Shown here: in pieces, positions 1-6,134 of the stretch
Position numbering within the stretch: the stretch's first letter is position 1
Layout of the letters: every line of letters starts with the position of its first letter
NCBI GenBank assembly: GCA_028708005.1
Contig: JAQVZV010000015.1
Coordinates: 1 to 10,892 of the forward strand
DNA from: Bacilli bacterium
Lineage (GTDB): Bacteria > Bacillota_I > Bacilli_A > RF39 > UBA660
Reading direction: 5' to 3'
DNA length: 10,892 nt
Position numbers and translations under genes: made by a program
The notes under the pieces: generated by a model
The model's input: the letters and a program-made list of their open reading frames with translations, nothing else
The model's database searches: none
What the model was told of the DNA's origin: nothing

Positions 1-103
1 CATTTATAATTTCTTTTACGCCAGGCACTGTAATTGTTAATATTATACTTAAAATTACTATAGTTGCTATAAGTTCTATTAAAGTAAAACCTCGACTTCT
101 CAT
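1..103 (-). CDS. Type IV prepilin-like protein, N-terminal part (3' truncated by window edge)
   Basis: Reading on the minus strand from ATG at 103, the first 34 codons give MRSRGFTLIELIATIVILS and then a further hydrophobic stretch. This is the class III signal of type IV pilins and pseudopilins: a short basic leader ending in Gly, a cut between Gly5 and Phe6, and Glu at position +5 of the mature protein, followed by about 20 hydrophobic residues. Such proteins are processed by a prepilin peptidase and assembled into pili, competence pseudopili or secretion pseudopili. A GGAG ribosome binding site lies about 6 bases before the ATG. The rest of the gene is outside the window, so major pilin, minor pilin or competence pseudopilin cannot be told apart. 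Family call is firm; exact role is unknown. Confidence 0.85.
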   Translation of the reverse strand, partial: MRSRGFTLIELIATIVILSIILTITVPGVKEIIN

Positions 104-276
104 TCCATACTCCAATCTATATTGCATATTTTTTATATTGTGTCATCTACATATGTTCATTATTTCATTCAAGCCGTTTACAAGATGTTTATTATATTTA
201 TATCTTAGCACATATTGTTCTAAATAACAATAGTACCCTTTGTTCTATTTTATAATTGCATTGAGGATGTGACAAC
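104..276. promoter_or_regulatory. Divergent intergenic region between prepilin and XRE regulator
   Basis: This 173-base gap holds the upstream signals of two divergent genes. On the plus strand a TATAAT box at 251-256 and a GAGG ribosome binding site at 263-266 serve the XRE gene; its -35 box is poor. An inverted repeat ATTGTT-N6-AACAAT (214-219 and 226-231) and a direct repeat TTGTTCTA (215-222 and 240-247, 25 bases apart) precede that -10 box and could be binding sites for the regulator itself. On the minus strand a TATAAA-like box precedes the prepilin gene. The boxes are seen; the operator role is inference. Confidence 0.4.
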
Positions 277-489
277 ATGCATTATTTAGAAAGAATTAAA
301 GCTTTAAGAGAAGATAATGATTTAACGCAAGAAGCTATTGGCAAAAAGTTAAAGATTTCACAGCGAGTATACTCAAATTACGAGACTGGTCAACGAGCTA
401 TACCTGTCGAAATCATATGTGAGTTAGCCGATATATATAATACTTCTACCGATTACATCCTAGGTAGAACGGAAGACAGAAATAAATAA
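277..489 (+). CDS. Small XRE-family (Cro/C1-type) DNA-binding regulator
   Basis: A 70-residue protein that is almost entirely one helix-turn-helix domain (about residues 6-60). The typical XRE signature is visible: LTQEAIGKKLKIS for the first helix and turn, then a recognition helix with VYSNYETGQRAIP, and a closing LADIYNTSTDYILG, the usual end of a SinR/Xre-type domain. There is no extra sensing or dimerisation domain, so it probably acts as a small dimeric repressor. The start follows a GAGG site 10 bases upstream, a little long. The gene is convergent with the dehydratase-like operon and divergent from the prepilin gene. Its target is not known; the repeats in its own promoter region suggest self-regulation (inference). 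Confidence 0.88.
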   Translation: MHYLERIKALREDNDLTQEAIGKKLKISQRVYSNYETGQRAIPVEIICELADIYNTSTDYILGRTEDRNK

Positions 490-515
490 CAGTATCATTT
501 AGATACTGTTTTATT
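488..515. terminator. Rho-independent terminator, probably bidirectional
   Basis: A perfect 9-bp stem AACAGTATC (488-496) pairs with GATACTGTT (502-510) around a 5-base loop and runs into TTTTATT on the plus strand. It directly follows the XRE stop codon. In the other direction it abuts the TAA of the activator gene (511-513) and has AT-rich sequence after it, so it can probably stop both convergent transcripts. Confidence 0.85.
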
Positions 516-1458
516 CCAATCCTCGATCGCATCTATTACCCCACTTATCAATAAGCATATTATTTTTATATATACTTATAAGTTCACAGTGATTAGGGCA
601 GCGAGGACAAGTGTGTCCCTTTGTTTCAAAGTGCTCGGTTGTTATTTTGAATGAAAATAATTTTCCCAATGAATTGTTTTTGGATAAAATGGCTATTCCT
701 AAAGCCCCCATGAGATGTCCTTGTTTATCAACATATATTTTTTCATTTAATGCTCTTTCGAATGATTTTATAACTCCTTTATTTTTACTAACGCCACCTT
801 GGAATACAATTGGTGGTTTTATTTTTTTACCTCTTGCCACATTATTTAAATAGTTATTAACAACAGCATCACATAACCCTGCAATAATATCTTCTCTTTT
901 ATAACCTGCCTGCATTTTATGAACTAAATCAGATTCTGCAAAAACAGTACACCTAGCTGCTATACCAACTGGTTGGGAGGAATTAAGAGCTATCTCCCCA
1001 AACTTTTCTATGGGTATGCCTAATCTTTTGCCTTGAGAAGTTAAAAAGGCCCCCGTTCCTGCTGCACATAATGTATTCATAGCATAATCGTTGACAATGC
1101 CATCTTCTAAGATTATTATTTTTGAATCTTGACCCCCAATTTCAATAATCGTTTTTACATCAGGAAATATTGATAGTGTTCCAACAGCATGTGCTGTAAT
1201 TTCATTTTTAACCATATTAGCGCCTACCATACTTCCTATTAATCTTCTAGCACTACCAGTTACACCAACCCCCATTATTGCTATATTTGTACATTCTAAG
1301 TCATTTTCCAAGTTGTTTATGACTCTTTTTACTGCCTCCATTGGATTTCCCTCTGTCCAAAGATATGAACTATGGATTATCTTATTATTCTTATCAATAA
1401 TAACACCCTTTGTTGAAATTGAGCCCACATCAATACCTAAATAACATTCTTTTATCAT
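511..1458 (-). CDS. 2-hydroxyacyl-CoA dehydratase activator-like ATPase (HgdC/BadF/BcrA family) with extra C-terminal cysteines
   Basis: 315 residues of the ASKHA-fold ATPase family that uses ATP to drive one-electron transfer to a partner iron-sulfur protein. Seen: phosphate-binding loop GIDVGSISTKG (8-18), second motif IEIGGQDSK (105-113), Cys131 in NTLCAAGTGAFL and Cys170 in ARCTVFAESD. In HgdC-type activators the two corresponding cysteines from each subunit hold one [4Fe-4S] cluster at the dimer interface. Beyond the usual fold (about 260 residues) there is a C-terminal tail with Cys284, Cys287, Cys291 and Cys310 (CPRCPNHC, then WGNRC), which could bind a further cluster or zinc. ATG follows GAGGAG and overlaps the upstream gene's TGA by 4 bases (ATGA), so the two are translationally coupled. 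Family is firm; the substrate of the system is unknown, and no CoA-substrate gene is in view. Confidence 0.88.
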   Translation of the reverse strand: MIKECYLGIDVGSISTKGVIIDKNNKIIHSSYLWTEGNPMEAVKRVINNLENDLECTNIAIMGVGVTGSARRLIGSMVGANMVKNEITAHAVGTLSIFPDVKTIIEIGGQDSKIIILEDGIVNDYAMNTLCAAGTGAFLTSQGKRLGIPIEKFGEIALNSSQPVGIAARCTVFAESDLVHKMQAGYKREDIIAGLCDAVVNNYLNNVARGKKIKPPIVFQGGVSKNKGVIKSFERALNEKIYVDKQGHLMGALGIAILSKNNSLGKLFSFKITTEHFETKGHTCPRCPNHCELISIYKNNMLIDKWGNRCDRGLE

Positions 1459-2522
1459 TTGCTTCTCCTCATTTTGATCATGTCATAGAAAGCTTCTAAT
1501 CTTGTTCTTATCCCCTCTATTGAGGTCTGAGCATCAAAAGTAAAATATAGAATGGGAATTTTATAATCCTCACTTACTTTATTTAGAATATGCATAGCTC
1601 CAATTTCAGGCGTACACCCGAATGGTTTAATATGAATTAATCCATCATATCCTTCTAGCGCTAAGGTTATAGCATTTGCTACATTGTCCATCCCATCAGC
1701 CCCAATTGGATACTTACAATATTTACCACATGTTTTTAACATCTTTTTGATTTTAAAACGTTTTGTAATAACTAAATAAGTTACATTGGTATATCTATTT
1801 ATTTCAACATTCATTTTAGCTAGCATTTTTTCCAAATTATGATTAGAGAACGGTTCCATTATGTCATATAATTCACCTATTATGCCTATTTTTAATACCT
1901 TTTTAGGTTTATTAATCTCAATTTTTCTAAATAAACGGAAGTATTTTCTATATATTTTCGCTAAGTGAAAGAATCCTTTAGTTTTACTAAACTCTTTTAG
2001 CATTTCTTTCAGTAGATTATCAAAACTATTGGAAATTACTTCAAACCCGATATTCTTTCTTATATACACATCTATCTTATCCATATAATGAATCATCTTA
2101 AATGTAATTGCTAAATAATAAAGATATTTAAACATTTTTAATTTAGGATTTAAAGACTTAAGCACTTTATATATTGTCATAATTGCAATTTTATCACTCT
2201 CAACAAGAGCATAAAATTCAAAATTATAACCTAAATCCTCTAGTATCTGTTTTTGAACTTCAGCATAATAACCATAACGACAGCCACCACCAGCCTGCAT
2301 TAACACATTAGCCCCTAGTTCTAAAGCTTCAATAAAATTGCCTAAATTATATTTAAATGGCATACAGACAAATTCCGGGCTATATTTTGAGCCAAGATCA
2401 ATCGTTCTTTTGGTGATAGGCGGAACTTTCATAACTTCACAATCTATAAGGTGTTTTAATAAGTATTCAATTGGTACATGATAGTTAGCTAAATGAGGGA
2501 ATGCTATAATTTTCTTATTCAT
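1455..2522 (-). CDS. HgdB-like 2-hydroxyacyl-CoA dehydratase component / CoA-enzyme-activase-related protein
   Basis: 355 residues with the family's C-terminal signature: KPFGCTPEIGAM (299-310) followed by FDAQTSIEGIRTRLEAF (329-345), which matches the end of HgdB-like subunits and of the large clostridial fused activase proteins. Cysteines at 53 (FVCMPFK), 81 (GGGCRYGYY) and 303 (GCTPE) sit where this family holds iron-sulfur ligands; a CGKYC pair is at 265/269. The middle (about 110-205) is rich in Lys, Tyr and Phe and less conserved. It probably holds the cluster that the ATPase downstream reduces. The start is supported by GAGG just upstream and overlaps the previous gene by 8 bases. Whether the cluster is a [4Fe-4S] or a double-cubane [8Fe-9S] type, as in some HgdB homologues, cannot be read from sequence. 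Confidence 0.75.
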   Translation of the reverse strand: MNKKIIAFPHLANYHVPIEYLLKHLIDCEVMKVPPITKRTIDLGSKYSPEFVCMPFKYNLGNFIEALELGANVLMQAGGGCRYGYYAEVQKQILEDLGYNFEFYALVESDKIAIMTIYKVLKSLNPKLKMFKYLYYLAITFKMIHYMDKIDVYIRKNIGFEVISNSFDNLLKEMLKEFSKTKGFFHLAKIYRKYFRLFRKIEINKPKKVLKIGIIGELYDIMEPFSNHNLEKMLAKMNVEINRYTNVTYLVITKRFKIKKMLKTCGKYCKYPIGADGMDNVANAITLALEGYDGLIHIKPFGCTPEIGAMHILNKVSEDYKIPILYFTFDAQTSIEGIRTRLEAFYDMIKMRRSK

Positions 2523-3432
2523 GATTTAACCTCGCTTTAATGATATCAACAAAGCTTTCAATTCTTGTTTCCAAGCCAACCTCGCTACTTAATTCATCAA
2601 TTATTAAATTAATAATTGGTTTGTTGATTTTCCTAATACACATTTCATTTGTTAGAGAATCTGGTCCACAAGGAAAGCTAGTAACCATAATAACACCATC
2701 AATCTTATCTTGATAATATAAAATAGCATTGATAATATCCTGATTATATGTCCAATATAGATGTGGTGTTATACTCTTATATTTGTCTTTTCCCTCATTA
2801 TCATCATAAATATCACTATATATGATTTCAATATCAAGTTTATTCAATATATTTACTATCGGTCCTCCTATTAAGTTATCATGTAGATTATAAGGGTGGC
2901 CTGCTAATAAAATTTTCATCTTTGGGCTTTCTAATAATTTACTTTGCTTTATTAAACGATGTCTAGCATTTCTTTTAGCAACCCGTTTTGCCTTCTTATA
3001 AGCATACGCCGAAGTGGTTCTACTAAACCCCAATTCTTTCCCCATCTTAATAAACGCCTTACGTTCATTTATATGTGAATCAGCATCGATATTATAATGG
3101 ATTATCTTTGTCTTAAATAAGTTATTTACAATATCATACAGGGCATAAAAATTGGTACAAGTTTTTTCATGTTTTCTTAAAGATACAATTCGAGGAACTA
3201 AAATATAATCCACTTTATCAAGTAGATAATATACATGACCTAAGTACATTTTTAACGCTAGGCAAGCTTCATCAATGGCATAACTTTTCCCATTTTCTAA
3301 TATTTCTTTATCAGATGCTTTACTATATACAAGATCAATACCAAGTACATAAAAAAAATGCTCCCATAAAACATGATAATTATAATAAAGTAATGCTTTT
3401 GGAATACCTACTGCTATCGCTTCTCTTTCCAT
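2515..3432 (-). CDS. DUF2229-type acyl-CoA dehydratase activase-related protein
   Basis: 305 residues beginning with a hallmark of the DUF2229 (CoA enzyme activase-related) family: VGIPKALLYYNYHVLWEHFF (8-27). Next come SYAIDEACLALK (50-61), a Cys at 92 after RIVSLRKHEKT, and SFPCGPDSL (252-260). Cys57, Cys92 and Cys255 form a set parallel to Cys53/81/303 of the next gene, as expected if the two proteins are related and each, or both together, bind a cluster. In many Clostridia these parts are domains of one very long protein that also carries the ATPase; here they are three genes. The ATG follows GGAGG at an unusually long 13 bases, with an in-frame TAA between, so this is the only sensible start. 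First gene of the operon after a terminator. Confidence 0.75.
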   Translation of the reverse strand: MEREAIAVGIPKALLYYNYHVLWEHFFYVLGIDLVYSKASDKEILENGKSYAIDEACLALKMYLGHVYYLLDKVDYILVPRIVSLRKHEKTCTNFYALYDIVNNLFKTKIIHYNIDADSHINERKAFIKMGKELGFSRTTSAYAYKKAKRVAKRNARHRLIKQSKLLESPKMKILLAGHPYNLHDNLIGGPIVNILNKLDIEIIYSDIYDDNEGKDKYKSITPHLYWTYNQDIINAILYYQDKIDGVIMVTSFPCGPDSLTNEMCIRKINKPIINLIIDELSSEVGLETRIESFVDIIKARLNHE

Positions 3433-3455
3433 ATATTACGTATAGCCTCCACCAA

Positions 3456-3461
3456 ATTATA
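3456..3461 (-). promoter_or_regulatory. Possible -10 box for the dehydratase-like operon
   Basis: TATAAT on the minus strand lies between the terminator and the first gene of the operon, leaving a leader of roughly 15-20 bases. The expected -35 position falls in the terminator's T-run and shows no good TTGACA match. The operon may therefore use this weak promoter, read-through from the radical SAM unit, or both. Confidence 0.4.
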
Positions 3462-3474
3462 TTCAAGCAACAAC

Positions 3475-3514
3475 AAAAAAAGAAGTAAGTATTTTATAAT
3501 ACCAACTTCTTTTT
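3475..3514 (-). terminator. Rho-independent terminator of the radical SAM/peptide unit
   Basis: On the minus strand AAGAAGT-TG-GTATT (3511-3493), loop ATAA, then AATAC-TT-ACTTCTT (3493-3480 region) forms a 7-bp plus 5-bp stem separated by a 2x2 internal loop, and runs into five more T residues. It starts 8 bases after the stop codon region of the 22-codon gene. It separates the peptide unit from the dehydratase-like operon. Confidence 0.8.
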
Positions 3515-3522
3515 AATAATTA

Positions 3523-3591
3523 TTACCTTTTAGGTAATCGAGTAAAATAAGATAAATGTCCTGCTGCCATTTTACTTACAATAACTTTCAT
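3523..3591 (-). CDS. Candidate RiPP precursor peptide, 22 residues, next to radical SAM genes
   Basis: The minus strand carries ATG at 3591 and TAA at 3525-3523. The product begins MKVIVSKMAAG and ends HLSYFTRLPKR: 22 residues, strongly basic, without Cys, Trp, Glu or Asp. The sequence GAAGGGAGGG stands about 6 bases before the ATG, one of the strongest ribosome binding sites in the window, which argues for real translation. It lies 31 bases after the stop of the RRE-bearing radical SAM gene and just before a terminator, so it is the last gene of that unit. Short size and context fit a ribosomally made peptide modified by one or both radical SAM enzymes, comparable in length to PqqA. Lack of Cys excludes sulfur-to-alpha-carbon (sactipeptide-type) links, so a C-C link, epimerisation or side-chain change would be expected. 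Precursor role is inference; I know no matching family. An in-frame ATG seven codons earlier overlaps the ribosome binding site and is less likely. Confidence 0.62.
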   Translation of the reverse strand: MKVIVSKMAAGHLSYFTRLPKR

Positions 3592-3622
3592 TATAATCCC
3601 TCCCTTCATCTTTTATCAATAG

Positions 3623-4894
3623 TCACAATTTCATTTCACATGTTTGGTCGCTGCTAAATAAATCACCAAAAGAATAACTTATAGACCTACACCCACCTCT
3701 GCAATTATCTAATTTAGGACACGTTTTACATTTACCAGTAATAACATTTTTAATATTTCGCATTTTTTTCAACATTTCATTATTATTCCAACATACATAT
3801 GGATCCTCATTTAATATATTCCCAAAGCTAAATTCCTTTTGAGATAAGCCCGCGCACGGATACATGTTTCCGTCATTATCAATATGTATCAAAGTATGAC
3901 CTGCTGGGCAACCAGCTGAATGCAATTTCTTAATTTCCTTATCAGTTAAAGTCATACATAAATTGCAAACCGAACCACAATCAAGGGTTACATCAAGTTC
4001 ACCTTTATATTTGCAAATTTTATCTACCACTTTACCGTAGCTTTCATAATCAGGAACCAACTTTTTAAAAATCTCTAAGTTTAAATCACCTTGTTTTAAC
4101 TTTAAGAGGGTTAATCCATCATATCCCTCTTTTTCTAAAAATAATATCATTGGTTCAATTTGATCTAAATTATCATTTGTTACTACTGTGTCAAATCCTA
4201 CTATTAGTCCTTTATCTTTAAACATTTTAGCAGTGTTCATAACACGTTTAAAACTCCCTTTTTTTCTATACTTTTCATGTACTTCTTCAATATGGGAATC
4301 TAATGAAAGCTGTACTTGCGTAAGACCCGCTTCCACTAATTGATCTACCAATTCTTTAGATACATTCCACCCATTTGTAGTTAAATTACATGCTACATTC
4401 TGAGCTGAAGTATACCTAACTAATTCAACAATGTCTTTTCTAACAGTCGGCTCTCCACCTGTCAAACCAATCTGAAAAACACCCCAATTTACTAATTTAT
4501 CTATTATCTTTTTACATTCATCTGTAGACAATTCTTTTTTTCCTTTATGTATATTTCTGACCGAACAATAAGCACAATTCATATTGCATGCGTGAGTAAC
4601 TGAAAAATGAGAAATTATTGGAGCTTTATATATTGGTTTATCATTATTAGATTTTATTAATGCATCAGCAAAGTTTAAATTATCTTCATTTGGTATATAA
4701 TTATCAAATATTAAAATTTGGGCATCTGCTAATTCTTTAATTATCTTAGGCATATAATTTCTCATTTTTTTTCTATTTCCATATTTCATTACAATATCAT
4801 AGTCTGATGATGGAATTGACACCACGTATCCCTGCTGGTTTAAAAAATATACCTCTTTACCTCTTTTCTCAATTTTCTTCAATTTATTGAACAT
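3623..4894 (-). CDS. Radical SAM/SPASM peptide maturase with N-terminal PqqD-like (RRE) domain
   Basis: 423 residues in three parts. Residues about 8-65 look like a PqqD-type RiPP recognition element (KEVYFLNQQGYVVSI, then a helical stretch ending ELADAQILIF). Residues 95-300 are the radical SAM core: CNMNCAYC (Cys103, 107, 110) for the SAM-binding [4Fe-4S] cluster, TGGEP (145-149), LTTNGW and QLSLDS. The SPASM region has the full seven-cysteine pattern: Cys329-x12-Gly-x4-Cys347, then Cys389-xx-Cys392-x5-Cys398-xxx-Cys402, then Cys419, for two auxiliary clusters. Cys306/310/313 add a further CxxxCxxC. Enzymes of this build (PqqE, AlbA and relatives) modify peptides bound through the RRE. The ATG follows AAAAGGAGG inside the upstream gene and overlaps it by 11 bases, so the pair is coupled. 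The 22-codon gene downstream is the likely substrate (inference). Confidence 0.87.
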   Translation of the reverse strand: MFNKLKKIEKRGKEVYFLNQQGYVVSIPSSDYDIVMKYGNRKKMRNYMPKIIKELADAQILIFDNYIPNEDNLNFADALIKSNNDKPIYKAPIISHFSVTHACNMNCAYCSVRNIHKGKKELSTDECKKIIDKLVNWGVFQIGLTGGEPTVRKDIVELVRYTSAQNVACNLTTNGWNVSKELVDQLVEAGLTQVQLSLDSHIEEVHEKYRKKGSFKRVMNTAKMFKDKGLIVGFDTVVTNDNLDQIEPMILFLEKEGYDGLTLLKLKQGDLNLEIFKKLVPDYESYGKVVDKICKYKGELDVTLDCGSVCNLCMTLTDKEIKKLHSAGCPAGHTLIHIDNDGNMYPCAGLSQKEFSFGNILNEDPYVCWNNNEMLKKMRNIKNVITGKCKTCPKLDNCRGGCRSISYSFGDLFSSDQTCEMKL

Positions 4895-5912
4895 GGTTTT
4901 TCCTCCTTTTCACAAAACAATAGATATCTTTTTTGTCTGTCCCTTCTCCATACAATTTGTTGGCATAGCATCCACCATTACACTTTGCATTATCAGCGCA
5001 TTCTGCACACTCGCCTATTTGATTGTGGTTCATTATTTCATTACCAAGTTTGATGGCTTCTTCACTATACCAAATCGAACTTATACCTTGTTCCCTTATA
5101 TTAGACACTGGGATCCTAACAAAAGAACAACCATACACTTCACCATTAGAACCTATCTCCATTGATGTATCGAAAGCATCACAATTATATGTTAAACTTT
5201 TTTCTCGACAATCATCATTCACAGCTTTAAATAAATCATCCTGATGGAAAACAGGTTTTAATTGAAAAACAATATTAGGGGGATTAAAGGATTTTATTTT
5301 AGCTATAGCTTGTATTAAAAACTGTTTGTATTCTTCAGAAGTTAGCACCATTTCTTTGTTGGTTCTACCCATTGGACATACAGGAAGCATTTCATGTCTT
5401 TTAATTCTAAATCCATTTGTAATGTCCATCAAATTTAAAATGTTTTTAGCATTATATTTAGTTATAACTGATCTGACCTTCACTTCCATTCCCGCATCTA
5501 CCATTAATTTAATCGCCTTGATAGCATGTTCAAAAGCTCCTTTCCTGCCTCTAAATGAATCGTGAAATTCCTTCGTTCCATCGAGTGATACTGTTACTTT
5601 ATTAACGTTATAAGATTTTAATTTGGTAATTACATTCTGCTCCATTAAGTACCCATTTGTTGCTAAAACAATGGTGGGTATTTTTTTTTGTGCATATTTT
5701 AAATAATCGAATAGATTTTTATCACATAAAGGTTCGCCCCCTGTGATACCTAATCTTTTAACCGACAACATTTGTAATTGATCAATAATATTGTATATTT
5801 CCATTTTTGTTAAATTATCTTCTCGTTTCATACCTGAATCATTACAGCAGTGTCTACAATTAAAATTACATTCCGTTGTTATTTCAAGTATTACGTTTTG
5901 TAAATTTCTTAT
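4884..5912 (-). CDS. Radical SAM/SPASM enzyme, second of a pair; start codon apparently non-standard (ATA)
   Basis: The first ATG (5831) would give 315 residues and drop the cluster motif. The same frame stays open upstream to a TGA at 5936-5934 and encodes VILEITTECNFNCRHC, the normal start of a radical SAM core with CxxxCxxC. In this stretch there is no ATG, GTG or TTG. The best placed codon is ATA at 5912-5910, 7 bases after an AGTGAGGA ribosome binding site, giving about 342 residues with Cys15, Cys19 and Cys22 as cluster ligands, TGGEP at 57-61, and a complete SPASM pattern: Cys244-x12-Gly-x4-Cys262, Cys302-xx-Cys305-x5-Cys311-xxx-Cys315, Cys332. No RRE domain, so it may borrow that of its partner. 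AUA initiation would be weak; alternatives are a start mutation with poor expression, a frameshift or a sequence error. Downstream parts show no decay. The substrate is unknown. Confidence 0.8.
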   Translation of the reverse strand: MRNLQNVILEITTECNFNCRHCCNDSGMKREDNLTKMEIYNIIDQLQMLSVKRLGITGGEPLCDKNLFDYLKYAQKKIPTIVLATNGYLMEQNVITKLKSYNVNKVTVSLDGTKEFHDSFRGRKGAFEHAIKAIKLMVDAGMEVKVRSVITKYNAKNILNLMDITNGFRIKRHEMLPVCPMGRTNKEMVLTSEEYKQFLIQAIAKIKSFNPPNIVFQLKPVFHQDDLFKAVNDDCREKSLTYNCDAFDTSMEIGSNGEVYGCSFVRIPVSNIREQGISSIWYSEEAIKLGNEIMNHNQIGECAECADNAKCNGGCYANKLYGEGTDKKDIYCFVKRRKNHVQ

Positions 5913-5922
5913 TTTTAAATCC

Positions 5923-6021
5923 TCACTTTCTAATCAACTTATTTTTAATTTTACATATTTCGAGTATTAAATCATATTCTTGCTGACCATGATATGCCAA
6001 CCATCTTGTTGTATAACGCGG
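5923..6021 (-). other. Open 32-codon stretch without ATG, possible gene remnant
   Basis: On the minus strand, between a TAA and a TGA, an open frame reads RYTTRWLAYHGQQEYDLILE and then ICKIKNKLIRK. The composition looks protein-like (amphipathic, with a basic end), but there is no ATG and no ribosome binding site; the only start-like codon is TTG at 6000. It ends inside the ribosome binding site of the radical SAM gene and lies one frame away from it. It may be the tail of a decayed gene, an in-part fused N-terminus lost by frameshift, or chance. I do not recognise it. Confidence 0.25.
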
Positions 6022-6041
6022 TTAATTAGTAACATCTGCAA

Positions 6042-6087
6042 TTACGCATAATTATCAACTCTTATTAATTTAAATAATTATGTGTAA
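6042..6087. repeat. Imperfect inverted repeat upstream of the radical SAM pair
   Basis: Plus-strand arms TTACGCATAATTAT (6042-6055) and ATAATTATGTGTAA (6074-6087) are reverse complements except for one base, with an 18-base AT-rich spacer. They lie about 130-175 bases upstream of the radical SAM gene, in a 222-base gap (5913-6134) otherwise without a clear gene. A possible minus-strand promoter, TTGATG with TTAAAT 17 bases on, overlaps one arm. The sequence ATTATGTGT also occurs in the operator before the NrtR-like gene. A regulatory role is inference. Confidence 0.4.
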
Positions 6088-6134
6088 TAACATCAAGGTT
6101 ATAAATGGTTTCTTAATATCAACACCCCCGTTTC

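Noticed and set aside
154..228. 24-codon plus-strand ORF before the XRE gene
   Set aside because: No ribosome binding site, and it runs over the repeats and promoter region; probably chance.
611..853. Open frame on the plus strand inside the activator gene
   Set aside because: It is a shadow of a well-supported minus-strand gene with conserved motifs; no ribosome binding site.
4887..5565. Three plus-strand open frames within the first radical SAM gene
   Set aside because: They lie opposite conserved SPASM and core motifs and have no family features.
6027..6050. 7-codon minus-strand ORF with product MRNCRCY
   Set aside because: No ribosome binding site and far from the next gene; too short to support.
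5913..6134. Riboswitch or structured leader before the radical SAM pair
   Set aside because: Apart from one inverted repeat I see no known riboswitch core or conserved stem set.
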